Both the position numbers and the translations under genes were made by a program. From the NCBI GenBank assembly GCA_017527065.1, contig JAFXQO010000074.1, positions 87,150-151,149 of the forward strand: a stretch of DNA of 64,000 nt, read 5' to 3'. A model generated the notes under the pieces. The model was not told the DNA's origin, ran no database searches, and saw nothing but the letters and a program-made list of their open reading frames with translations. This document shows positions 56,559 through 64,000 of this stretch, piece by piece; within the stretch, counting starts at the first letter, position 1; each line of letters begins with the position of its first letter. Origin of the DNA: Clostridia bacterium (lineage in GTDB: Bacteria; Bacillota; Clostridia; Christensenellales; Aristaeellaceae).

Positions 56559-58707
56559 GTCTTCCCCTCTTCGCTTTCGGCGCTTCCGCCTGTTCTTCCG
56601 GCTCCGCCTCGTCCTCCGCCCTGCGGCGTTCCTTCTTGGGCGGGATCTCCATCTCGGGATACTCCACGCGCTGGTGGAACACGCCGGAGAGCACGGTGAG
56701 GAACGCCTCGGTGGCCTTTTCCACGTCCGCCAGGGTCATGGGCGTGTCGTTGAGCTGGCCGTCGTCCATCTTGCCACGGATGAGCTTGCGGATGAGCGCT
56801 TCCAGCCCCTCGATGGAGCGGTCCGGCGTGGTGCGGGCGGCCGCCTCGATGGTGTCGGCCAGCATGACGACCGCCGCCTCTCGGGTCTGCGGGCGCGGGC
56901 CGGGATAGCGGAAGTCGTCGATGTCCACGTTCTCCGCGCCGTTCTGCTTCACGCAGCGGTCGTAGAAGTAGATCACCGGCGTGTCGCCGTGATGCTGCTG
57001 GATGATGTCCAAAATGGGCCGGGGCATGCGGTATTTCTCCGCCATGGCCACGCCGTCCGTCGGGTGAGCGGTCACGATGGCCGCGGACACCATGGGGTCG
57101 GTGCGGTCATGGGGGTTGTCGCCCATCTGGTTTTCCTTGAAATACAGGGGCCGCTTGAGCTTGCCGATGTCGTGGTAATACGCGCCGACGCGGGCCAGCA
57201 GGCCGTTGGCGCCGATGGCGTCCGCCGCGGCCTCGGCCAGGTTCGCCACGATGATCGAATGGTGATAGGTGCCCGACGCCTCCAGGATCATGCGGCGGAT
57301 GAGCGGGTGGTTCGGGTTGCTCAGCTCCATCAGCTTGGCGGGGGTGACCAGGTTGAACAGCCATTCCAGCAGCGGCTGAAGCCCGATGCACAGTATGCCG
57401 GACAAGAGGCCGCTGGCGCCGGTCCACAGCGCCCAGGAGCCCACGTTGGTGGTGTTCGTCTCGGTGATCAGGCCCACGGCCAGGGTGGTGAGCATGTTCG
57501 CGCCGCACACCAGCAGGCCCGCCAGCACCACCACCATGCGCTGGGTCTTGTTGTAGATCAGGGCGATGCTCAATGTGCCGGAGATGATCGAGGTCATCAG
57601 GATGATGATGAGCGAGGTGGAGAAGGAGCCGCTCATGCCGGAATTGATCAGGCCGTTCAGGATGGCCAGGGCGATGTTCATGATCAGCGCCAGGCGCGGC
57701 TTGAGCAGCAGCGTCGTCAGCATGACGCCCATGGCCACGGGCACGAGGAACTGGTTGACCTGCTGCACCAGCACGCATACGCCGCAGGTGAGCAGCAGTA
57801 TCACGCAAAGAAGGCAGACCTTCGAGGCGTCCCGCAGCACCTCCCGCTCAAAGATGGCCATATAGGTGACCACCATGACCATCGTCAGCAGCACCAGCAG
57901 CGCCACGCCGGTGTACATCAGCACGTCGATGGAGCGGGTGCTCTTCAGCACGCCCAGCTCCTCCAGCATGGCGATCTGCGTCTTGGTGATGATCTCGCCC
58001 GAGCGCACGATGTTGCGGCCCTTGAGGTAGATCACCGGCTCCACCTTGCTGGCGGCTTTTTCCCGGTTGGCCTGGGTGGTCTCCTGATCCACCACGATGT
58101 TCGCCCGCAGCCAGACGCCCGCCAGCCGGCTGGTCAGGTCGATGGCCGCCTCCGAATAGGCCTCCCGCGCCGTCAGATCGCGTTCCAGCTTGCGCAGCGC
58201 TTCGTCCTCGCCGCCCTCGGTGACCAGCGCGCCGTACAGATTCGCGACGGCGGACAGCGTGTCCGACCGAAGGGCTGCGAAGGTATCGTCGTCCATGCCG
58301 GCGATCAGGGCCAGGTCCTCGGCCGTGAATTCAAACTCGGGCACGACCCTGCGGCCCGCCTCCTCCAGGCTCCCGTCCGTCTCGTCGAGCCCGCGAATCT
58401 CATTCAGCCGGTCGAAGGCGTTTGTCAGCGCCTCCAGCACGGCGGGCTCCACCGTCTCGTCCAGCCGGTAAGTGACCTGCACGGCCGCCATGGCCTCGTC
58501 GATCAACTGCTGGGTGGTCACGATGTCCTCCACGTCCTTGCTGGCCGTGATGGTGATGGGCGACACCTGGCCCGCCCGCAGGTCGTACTGCTCCGGCGTG
58601 GACACCGCGAAGAGCATCGCCAGGAGCGCCAGGTAGGTCAGGACGCCCATCAGCACGATGGGAAACGGTTTCTTGTCCCGCCTGCGCTCGTTCTTGCGTT
58701 TTCGCAT
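56551..58707 (-). CDS. pgpH: 7TM-HD phosphohydrolase, PgpH/YqfF family
   Basis: A 718-residue membrane protein. A short cytoplasmic start, one membrane helix (about 17-37), an extracytoplasmic 7TMR-HDED domain, then about seven helices and a cytoplasmic HD domain (TYHHSIIVANLAEAAA, GAYYHDIGKLKRP with HD ligands, DGVAMAEKYRMP, QQHHGDTPVIYFY). PgpH degrades cyclic di-AMP. The C terminus is Lys/Glu-rich. Its start lies 20 bases after phoH and its stop overlaps the start of ybeY. Confidence 0.9.
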   Translation of the reverse strand: MRKRKNERRRDKKPFPIVLMGVLTYLALLAMLFAVSTPEQYDLRAGQVSPITITASKDVEDIVTTQQLIDEAMAAVQVTYRLDETVEPAVLEALTNAFDRLNEIRGLDETDGSLEEAGRRVVPEFEFTAEDLALIAGMDDDTFAALRSDTLSAVANLYGALVTEGGEDEALRKLERDLTAREAYSEAAIDLTSRLAGVWLRANIVVDQETTQANREKAASKVEPVIYLKGRNIVRSGEIITKTQIAMLEELGVLKSTRSIDVLMYTGVALLVLLTMVMVVTYMAIFEREVLRDASKVCLLCVILLLTCGVCVLVQQVNQFLVPVAMGVMLTTLLLKPRLALIMNIALAILNGLINSGMSGSFSTSLIIILMTSIISGTLSIALIYNKTQRMVVVLAGLLVCGANMLTTLAVGLITETNTTNVGSWALWTGASGLLSGILCIGLQPLLEWLFNLVTPAKLMELSNPNHPLIRRMILEASGTYHHSIIVANLAEAAADAIGANGLLARVGAYYHDIGKLKRPLYFKENQMGDNPHDRTDPMVSAAIVTAHPTDGVAMAEKYRMPRPILDIIQQHHGDTPVIYFYDRCVKQNGAENVDIDDFRYPGPRPQTREAAVVMLADTIEAAARTTPDRSIEGLEALIRKLIRGKMDDGQLNDTPMTLADVEKATEAFLTVLSGVFHQRVEYPEMEIPPKKERRRAEDEAEPEEQAEAPKAKRGRHA

Positions 58708-58727
58708 GGGTTTGTCCTCCTAAAATT

Positions 58728-59705
58728 TTACCGGCCCGCGTTCGTCCGCCTGTCGTGCTTCTCGTAGGCCTTGACGATGGCCTGAACCAGCTCGTGGCGC
58801 ACCACGTCGCGGTGGGTCAGCGTCACGATGCCGATGTCGTCCACGCCCTTCAATACCTCCAGCGCCTCCACCAGGCCGCTGCGCTTGCCGGCGGGCAGAT
58901 CGATCTGGGTCACGTCGCCCGTGATGATCATCTTGGAGCCCATGCCCATGCGGGTCAAAAACATCTTCATCTGCTCGGAGGTGGTGTTCTGGGCCTCGTC
59001 CAGGATGATGAAGGCGTCGTTCAGCGTGCGGCCGCGCATGTAGGCCAGGGGCGCCACCTCCACCGCCCCCCGCTCGAACAGCCGCTGGTAGGACTCCATG
59101 CCCATCATGTCGCCCAGCGCGTCGTAGAGGGGGCGCAGGTACGGGTCCACCTTCTGCTGCAGGTCGCCGGGCAGGAAGCCCAGCTTTTCGCCGGCCTCCA
59201 CCGCCGGCCGGGTGAGGATGATGCGCTCCACGTCCTTGTTTTTGAGCGCCACCACCGCCATGGCGATGGCCAGGTAGGTCTTGCCCGTGCCCGCCGGGCC
59301 GACGGAGAACACGCAGGTGTTCTTCTTGATGGCGTCGACGTACTGCTGCTGGCCCAGCGTCTTGCATTTCACCTGCCGCCCGCGGTAGGTGATGGCGATC
59401 ACGCCGCTCATGATCTCGTCGATGCGGTCGGCGTTGCCCTCCGATGCCAGCTCGATGGCGTAGCGGATGCGCGTGCGGTCGATGCTTTCGCCCCGGGCGA
59501 TGATGCCCACCAGCCGCTCCAGCACCACCCGCGCCAGGTTCACCTTGTCTTCCTCGCCCGACAGGGTTATTTCATTCCCGTGGGCGAAGATCTCCACGTT
59601 CAGTTCCCGGCGGATCAGCTCCACGTTTTCATCCCGCGCGCCGAAGAGCGCCATCAGGTGGTCCACGTTTTCCACAACCATGCTCTCTTTGAATGCCGTC
59701 TCCAA
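58728..59705 (-). CDS. phoH: PhoH-family ATPase
   Basis: A 325-residue PhoH-like protein with an N-terminal KH-like domain and an ATPase domain: Walker A GPAGTGKTY (136-144), ILDEAQNTT (Walker B) and ITGDVTQIDLP. A probable RNA helicase or RNase-associated protein. It starts with TTG at 59705, eight bases after GGGAGG; the ATG eight codons later has no ribosome site. Confidence 0.93.
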   Translation of the reverse strand: METAFKESMVVENVDHLMALFGARDENVELIRRELNVEIFAHGNEITLSGEEDKVNLARVVLERLVGIIARGESIDRTRIRYAIELASEGNADRIDEIMSGVIAITYRGRQVKCKTLGQQQYVDAIKKNTCVFSVGPAGTGKTYLAIAMAVVALKNKDVERIILTRPAVEAGEKLGFLPGDLQQKVDPYLRPLYDALGDMMGMESYQRLFERGAVEVAPLAYMRGRTLNDAFIILDEAQNTTSEQMKMFLTRMGMGSKMIITGDVTQIDLPAGKRSGLVEALEVLKGVDDIGIVTLTHRDVVRHELVQAIVKAYEKHDRRTNAGR

Positions 59706-59744
59706 GTATTTTTCCTCCCAAAGCCAAGTAGCTGATTTGTAAAT

Positions 59745-60890
59745 CTAATTTGGCGTCGCGATGTCCATCTCCGCCTCGACGATGGCCCGGACGGACAGCG
59801 CGCCCTCCGATTCCGATATATCCGTCCACGCGAGGCGCTCCCGCGCGTCTTCCGGCAGCAGCGCGCGCGCCTCCCGCAGCGCTTCCTCCCCGAGGCGCGC
59901 TTCCAGCGCCGCGCGGTCGACGGGACGCGGCCGCTCCGCCGTTTCCCGTAGCGTCCGCCGCTCGATCACCACCGGCAGGTACAGCCCGCCCACGGGCAGG
60001 AAATCCGTTTCCTCGTCCTGGCAGTCAAAATCCTCCGCCGCGGTGAGCGGCAGCCGCCAGGAAAACAGCTTCAGCGCCGAGGCCGTTATCTGGCGGCCCG
60101 TGGGTTCCCGCGCCGTTTCGACCAGCGCCGCCTCCCGGCTGGCCTCGAACCACACCCGGCCGGTCACATGGCCCAGCGCCCGCACCGGGCGGGTGGTCTC
60201 CGGGCCGGTTTTTTCCTCGCCGCTGATCAGCAGCCGCCCGGCCCGGACCGCGTCGCCGGGCCGCACGCAGGCCTTGCCCGCCAGCGGTTCGACGCTCAGG
60301 ACGATGGCGTCCCGGGCGGCGACGAGGCAGTCCGCCTCCTCCGCCTTGTACAGGGGCGGCGCGGCGTCCTCCGTCCTGTATTCCACCGTCAGGTGAACGC
60401 CCTTCAGCCGCACGCCCGCGTAGGCCAGCGCGTCGAATTCGGCGAGGATTCGCGCCGACAGAAGCGCCGGGTCCACGTCGCCCCGCCGCATCAGGGGCCG
60501 CACGCCCTCGCTTTCCAGCCAGCCGGCCAGGCGCGCTTCCTCGGCCGGCGGCAGCGCGCCGTCCAGGGGCGTCAGGTCCACGCGCCACACGCGCCCGGCG
60601 AAGGCCGCCACCAGCGCCGCGCCCAGGAGAAGCCCCGCCGCCAGCGTGCTTCGCGCTTTCATTCGCTTAAGCCATACCGGCCAGCCCGCGCGATGTATCA
60701 CCCGGGCCTCCAGCCCCAGCTCCGCGGCCAGCGCCTCCACGGCCCGCGCGCCGGCGGCCGCGACCGTCACGCGCATGGACCGGGGACCCGTGCGCTCCAC
60801 GGCCTGAAACCGCACGCCCCGGGCCAGCGCCCGCTCGACGAAGCGCTCCGGGAACCGGCCCGACACCGTCATCGTCACCCGGTCAGTCAT
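59745..60890 (-). CDS. yqfD: Sporulation protein YqfD
   Basis: A 381-residue YqfD-family membrane protein of sporulation. It has a hydrophobic helix at about 82-100 (TLAAGLLLGAALVAAFAG), then a soluble part with VDLTPLDGAL and [17 protein letters not shown], a POTRA-like and beta-rich arrangement typical of the family. In B. subtilis it is made in the mother cell. It overlaps yqfC by a few bases. Very GC-rich codon use. Confidence 0.85.
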   Translation of the reverse strand: MTDRVTMTVSGRFPERFVERALARGVRFQAVERTGPRSMRVTVAAAGARAVEALAAELGLEARVIHRAGWPVWLKRMKARSTLAAGLLLGAALVAAFAGRVWRVDLTPLDGALPPAEEARLAGWLESEGVRPLMRRGDVDPALLSARILAEFDALAYAGVRLKGVHLTVEYRTEDAAPPLYKAEEADCLVAARDAIVLSVEPLAGKACVRPGDAVRAGRLLISGEEKTGPETTRPVRALGHVTGRVWFEASREAALVETAREPTGRQITASALKLFSWRLPLTAAEDFDCQDEETDFLPVGGLYLPVVIERRTLRETAERPRPVDRAALEARLGEEALREARALLPEDARERLAWTDISESEGALSVRAIVEAEMDIATPN

Positions 60891-61236
60891 GGCCCGCCTC
60901 CCGGCCCGCGGGCAGCTCGATCACGCGGATGCCGCCCGTGACGCACAGCGCGCCCGGCCGCACGTCGGTCAGCCGCAGGCCCTCGCCGGACACAGCCAGC
61001 ATGCCCTGGCGCGTGGCCAGCCGCACGCGGGTGTCCGTCAGCTCCGCCAGGCCCAGGTGGTTTTCCACCAGCAGCCGCGCCGAGCCCAGCGCCGTGACGC
61101 GCACCGCGCGGCCCGAGGCGTCCTCCGGCAGGGAAAGCGCCTCCAGCACGGGCCGCTCCGCCCGGCGCGCCGCCTGCCTTTCCCGCACCCTGTCCGCCCG
61201 CGCCGCCTGCCGCCGCCGGCCCAGCATGCCCTTCAT
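60883..61236 (-). CDS. yqfC: Sporulation protein YqfC
   Basis: A 117-residue YqfC-like protein. RAVRVTALGSARLLVENHLG, LAELTDTRVRLATRQGMLAV and IRVIELP are conserved. It is longer than the usual 90-95 residues because of a basic N-terminal segment (RRRQAARADRVRERQAARRA). ATG 61236 follows GGGGGTGAG. It is the first gene of the long minus-strand run. Confidence 0.8.
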   Translation of the reverse strand: MKGMLGRRRQAARADRVRERQAARRAERPVLEALSLPEDASGRAVRVTALGSARLLVENHLGLAELTDTRVRLATRQGMLAVSGEGLRLTDVRPGALCVTGGIRVIELPAGREAGHD

Positions 61237-61330
61237 GCGCTCACCCCCATGGGCAAGGTATGACGTTGCGGCCGGCGGGTATGCCTGACGCGCAGCGGGC
61301 GCAGGCGTATATTTTCCCAGTTTTATCGCT

Positions 61331-61359
61331 ATTATACTATATAAAGGCCCACTCCGCAA
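61331..61359 (-). promoter_or_regulatory. Promoter of the yqfC-recO run
   Basis: On the minus strand TTGCGG (61359-61354) and TATAAT (61336-61331) are 17 bases apart, 95 bases before yqfC. The -35 lies inside the terminator hairpin of the gene before it. Confidence 0.5.
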
Positions 61360-61370
61360 GCGGAGCGGGC
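61347..61370 (-). terminator. Terminator after the zinc-type binding protein gene
   Basis: GCCCGCTCCGC (61370-61360) pairs with GCGGAGTGGGC (61357-61347) on a two-base loop, followed by CTTTATATAG. It lies 44 bases behind the binding-protein stop. Confidence 0.65.
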
Positions 61371-61413
61371 GCAGTTTAACTAAAATCGGAGGAATAGAGG
61401 GGCGGGCCGTTCT

Positions 61414-62331
61414 TTATTGATCCTTCTGGCCCAGCGCTTCACGCAGCGTGTCCACGTTTTCCCACATGAAGTCGAGATAGGTTCTGCCGGCCTCGAAGTC
61501 GTCCTGGGTGAGGTTGTGGCAGGCGTAAAACACGCGGGTCCCGGCGCCCACCTGCTCGGCCACCGCCCGGGCGATGCTGCCGTTTGACAGCTCCAGATAC
61601 AGCACCAGCGGGGCCTTAAGCTGCGTCGCGCCGCGGATCAGCGCGGCCATGGTGGCGGCGCTGGGCTCGGTCTCCGTGGAGCAGCCGGGGAAAGCCGCCA
61701 GGTAATGAAGGCCGTAGGCCTGAACGAAGTAGAGAAGCGGGAAACGGTCGCCGAAGACGATGGTGTCCCGCTCGCCCGCGGCCACGACCGCCTCGAAGGC
61801 CGCGTCCAGCCGGGCCAGCTCCTCCAGATACGCCGCCGCGTTGGCGCGGTAGACCGCCTCGCCTGCCGGGTCGATTTCGCACAGCGTGTCGCACAGGGCG
61901 CTCACGATGAGCATGGCGTTTTTCGGCGAGGTCCACACGTGCTCGTCGTATTCGGCCTCTTCGCCGTCTCCGCCCTCTTCCTCCAGCAGGGGCACGCAGT
62001 CCATCAGCCGGAACACGCGCCGCCCCGGGTTCTCCGTGGCCGCCAGCAGCGAAGCCGCCCATTCGTCCGACTCGCCGCCGCTGTAGACGAACAGGTCGCA
62101 GCCGTCGATGGCCATGATGTCCTGGGGCGCGGGCTCGTAGGTGTGCACCTCCGCGCCGGGCTTCAGGAGCATTCTGAGCGCCACCCGGTCGCCCGCAATG
62201 GCGCGCACAAAGTCGTATTGGGGGAATATCGCCGTCACCACGGAGGGCCTTTCATCCGCCGCGAGGGCGCCGGCGCACAGACATCCCCCCATCAGGCAGA
62301 GCGCCAGCAGCGCGCAAATCAGTTTTTTCAT
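61414..62331 (-). CDS. Metal ABC transporter substrate-binding protein (ZnuA/TroA-like)
   Basis: A 305-residue exported protein. The signal sequence ends with LMGGC (lipobox-like, Cys near residue 17), consistent with a lipoprotein. The cluster A-1 fold has VVTAIFPQYDFVRAIAGD, VHTYEPAPQDIMAI with the first His ligand, DEHVWTSPKNAM with the second His, and IVFGDRFPLLYFVQAYGLHYLA. Instead of the His-rich zinc loop it has an acidic one (EEEGGDGEEAEYDEH). Zinc or manganese is likely. No permease or ATPase gene is adjacent. Confidence 0.88.
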   Translation of the reverse strand: MKKLICALLALCLMGGCLCAGALAADERPSVVTAIFPQYDFVRAIAGDRVALRMLLKPGAEVHTYEPAPQDIMAIDGCDLFVYSGGESDEWAASLLAATENPGRRVFRLMDCVPLLEEEGGDGEEAEYDEHVWTSPKNAMLIVSALCDTLCEIDPAGEAVYRANAAAYLEELARLDAAFEAVVAAGERDTIVFGDRFPLLYFVQAYGLHYLAAFPGCSTETEPSAATMAALIRGATQLKAPLVLYLELSNGSIARAVAEQVGAGTRVFYACHNLTQDDFEAGRTYLDFMWENVDTLREALGQKDQ

Positions 62332-62418
62332 GTCGGTTTTCCTTTCGCGCGGCGGTTTTCCCGCCGGTCACAGGGGCATTATACCCGCGCGGCGCGGGCC
62401 CGTCAACGGGTTTTTTTG

Positions 62419-63597
62419 TCATTCCTCTTCGCCCTCGAAGACGATCCGGCCCTTCGCCATGACCAGGCGCACTTTCAGCGCCTCATCCAGCAGCAGGAGG
62501 TCCGCGTCATATCCCGCGGCCACGCGGCCCTTCTTCGCCGCGCCCACGCGCCGCGCCGGGGTGTCCGTGGCCATGCGGAGGGCGTCGCACAGGGGAATGC
62601 CCGCCTTCGCCAGGGTACGCACAAGGCGGCTCATGGTGGCCACGCTGCCGGCGAACGCCGCGCGGCTGGGCAGCTTCATCACGCCGTCCTCGTAGACGCA
62701 CGCCTGCCCGTTGCGCTGCACGTAGGTGACGCCCTCCTCCTGCTTCGCGGCGGCGAACTCCAGCCCGTCGGTCACGGCGTACATCTTTTCCGGCCCCTTG
62801 CAGCGGTAGGCGAGCCTGAGCAGCGGCAGCGGCAGGTGGCACCCGTCCGCGATCACCTGCACGGTGAGGCTCTCCATCTCCAGCCCCGCCTCCACCACGC
62901 CCGCCACGCGAAACGCGTTTTTGCGCACCACGCTGGAGCAGCCGGAGTACAGGTGCGTCACGTCCGAAAAGCCGGAGAGCGCCGCCTGGGCCACGGTGTC
63001 GTAGTCCGCGTCCGAATGGGCCACGCTGGCCACCACGCCCAGGTCGTTCAGCCGCCGCCCCAGCGCCAGCGCGCCCTCCAGCTCCGGCGCGACGCCCATC
63101 ATCCTGAGATGCGGGCAGTCCTCGACGAGCGCCCGGAGATCGGCCTTCGAGGGCGTGAGCAGCGCCTCCGTCGACTGAGCGCCGCCCTGGGCGGGCGACA
63201 GGCAGGGCCCCTCCTGGTGCACGCCCAGTATGGTGGAAAGGCACCTTTCGTCCCGCATCGCCCGGCCCACCGCGTCGGCGGCGCGGGCCATGTCGGGAAG
63301 GGGCATGCTCAGGGTGGTGGGCAGTATGGCGGTGGTGCCGCGGCGCGCGTGGGCGTTCGCCATTTCGACGACGGCTTCGGCCTCGCCCTCCATGACGGAG
63401 CGGCCCCCGCCGCCGTGCACGTGCAGGTCGATATAGCCCGGCGCGAGGATCATGCCCCGCGCGTCGATCACCCGCGCGCCCGCGGGCGGCTCGATGTGCC
63501 CGAACACGCCCTCTATGCGCCCGTCCCGCGCCAGCACCGCCGCGTCGCGCAGCTCAAACGGCGTACAAACACGCGCATTCAGAAAAACGACGTCCAT
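62419..63597 (-). CDS. nagA: N-acetylglucosamine-6-phosphate deacetylase
   Basis: A 392-residue amidohydrolase. Metal and catalytic residues: HVH (His59, His61) in YIDLHVHGGGG, Glu129 in HQEGPCL, His194 in VAHSDAD, His215 in THLYSG, Asp277 in VTDGLEF. It removes acetate from GlcNAc-6-phosphate, feeding amino-sugar catabolism and cell-wall recycling. The usual NAM after HLY is SGC here, so the substrate pocket may differ slightly. ATG 63597 follows GGAGG. nagB is not adjacent. Confidence 0.92.
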   Translation of the reverse strand: MDVVFLNARVCTPFELRDAAVLARDGRIEGVFGHIEPPAGARVIDARGMILAPGYIDLHVHGGGGRSVMEGEAEAVVEMANAHARRGTTAILPTTLSMPLPDMARAADAVGRAMRDERCLSTILGVHQEGPCLSPAQGGAQSTEALLTPSKADLRALVEDCPHLRMMGVAPELEGALALGRRLNDLGVVASVAHSDADYDTVAQAALSGFSDVTHLYSGCSSVVRKNAFRVAGVVEAGLEMESLTVQVIADGCHLPLPLLRLAYRCKGPEKMYAVTDGLEFAAAKQEEGVTYVQRNGQACVYEDGVMKLPSRAAFAGSVATMSRLVRTLAKAGIPLCDALRMATDTPARRVGAAKKGRVAAGYDADLLLLDEALKVRLVMAKGRIVFEGEEE

Positions 63598-63619
63598 AGG
63601 AAAAACCTCCGAAGTTTTT

Positions 63620-63653
63620 AATGGGGAATTGGGAATGGGGAATGGGGAATTAA
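63620..63653 (+). repeat. Solo GGGAAT-type repeat before nagA
   Basis: Near-tandem AATGGGGAATTGGGAATGGG text, matching 5541-5570. It lies in the nagA leader, between promoter and ribosome site. Confidence 0.6.
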
Positions 63654-63715
63654 AGTTTGATTGACAGGAACGGCTTCGCCGGTCTTTCGGCCGGCGCTTT
63701 CGTTTCTCCCTTAGC

Positions 63716-63744
63716 ATTATAGCACGCGGTGTCCGTTCAGACAA
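63716..63744 (-). promoter_or_regulatory. Promoter of nagA
   Basis: On the minus strand TTGTCT (63744-63739) and TATAAT (63721-63716) are 17 bases apart, about 120 bases before nagA. The leader contains a GCCGG/CCGGC hairpin (63680-63697 region) of unknown function. Confidence 0.6.
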
Positions 63745-63767
63745 TACTTCCGAAACGCGAAAGCAGG

Positions 63768-63979
63768 TCTCATTTAACGTCTCGTTCAACAAAATGGATG
63801 TAGTCATGATAAGCAACGACCCTATCGCCTCGCTGCGCTCGGCACTTCCCCTGAGAGGGGAAGCAAGATCGTTCCTTTTGAGATGTTCTTCTTGGCTCCC
63901 CTTTCAGGGGAGCTGGCGCGCAGCGCCTGAAGGGTCATCCTCGTCATACGCCTATTTACGAATGACACGTTAAATGAGA
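63768..63979. mobile_element. MITE-like element, about 212 bp
   Basis: The ends are inverted repeats: TCTCATTTAACGTCTCGTTC (63768-63787) against the reverse of 63960-63979, with 18 of 20 positions matching. Inside are two inverted palindromic units of the CTCCCTC family in a variant form (63818-63864 and 63894-63936). No gene fits. From 63598 to the end of the window there is only the nagA promoter, the short repeat and this element. Confidence 0.7.
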
Positions 63980-64000
63980 TCACTCTGAACGCGAAAGCCC

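Noticed and set aside
63600-63715. Riboswitch in the nagA leader
   Set aside because: Only a simple hairpin and a short repeat are visible; nothing resembling a known aptamer.

Overview
The window looks like chromosome of a GC-rich, spore-forming Gram-positive bacterium of the class Clostridia, probably an anaerobic gut or rumen lineage. The reasons are a complete Firmicutes-type S10-spc-alpha ribosomal cluster with zinc-type S14, L24 and L36, the yqfC-yqfD-phoH-pgpH-ybeY-era-recO block, SpoIIP with a DUF1614 protein, and an Lpl/Ytc-type carbohydrate ABC system with GH92 and WbsX-like carbohydrate enzymes. The finer taxonomy is inference. No rRNA, tRNA, CRISPR array, phage or integrase gene was seen.

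Layout. 1-3393 (minus strand): start of an FAD-dependent oxidoreductase, a DinB-like/DUF3795 protein, a DUF402 protein, an alpha/beta hydrolase and a NUDIX hydrolase. 3568-10482 (plus): a sugar locus with two ABC permeases (the first broken by an in-frame TAG), a solute-binding protein, a metallophosphoesterase and a GH92 glycosidase, closed by a strong terminator. 10491-14065 (minus): M24 peptidase, RsmC-like methyltransferase, RsuA-type pseudouridine synthase and a MalY/PatB aminotransferase. 14248-18972 (plus): gyrB and gyrA, separated by a composite inverted repeat. 18978-19790: a dense nest of palindromic repeats around a compositionally foreign DUF559 nuclease gene. 19812-21801 (plus): NUDIX, two methyltransferase-like proteins and a small membrane protein. 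21859-23948 (minus): a membrane protein and a nitrilase-GDPD fusion. 24168-25937 (plus): a Na/Pi-cotransporter-like protein with PhoU domain. 26158-27300 (minus): a WbsX/GH99-like protein.

27414-43329 (plus) is one promoter-led ribosomal transcription unit: S10 through L15, SecY, Adk, Map, a KOW protein, IF-1, L36, S13, S11, S4, RpoA and L17, ended by a strong terminator. 43534-45311 (minus) holds spoIIP and DUF1614. 45494-46957 (plus) encodes a membrane protein with a proline/threonine stalk and three Cys/His modules. 47039-61236 is a long minus-strand run: it starts with yqfC and the conserved yqf-phoH-ybeY-era-recO cluster and continues through two acetyltransferases, a two-TM protein with a GrpE-like tail, a P-loop kinase-like protein, a membrane-associated Hsp70-like ATPase and an MFS transporter. 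61414-63597 (minus) carries an orphan zinc-type solute-binding protein and NagA. The right end is a MITE-like element.

Most notable observations: (i) a DUF559 nuclease gene of low GC bracketed by near-identical 108-bp direct repeats belonging to a palindromic family dispersed over the window; (ii) a predicted membrane Hsp70 plus a GrpE-like partner; (iii) YbeY-cytidine deaminase and nitrilase-GDPD fusions; (iv) an amber codon in the sugar permease. Domain names come from recognising motifs by eye, without database searches.
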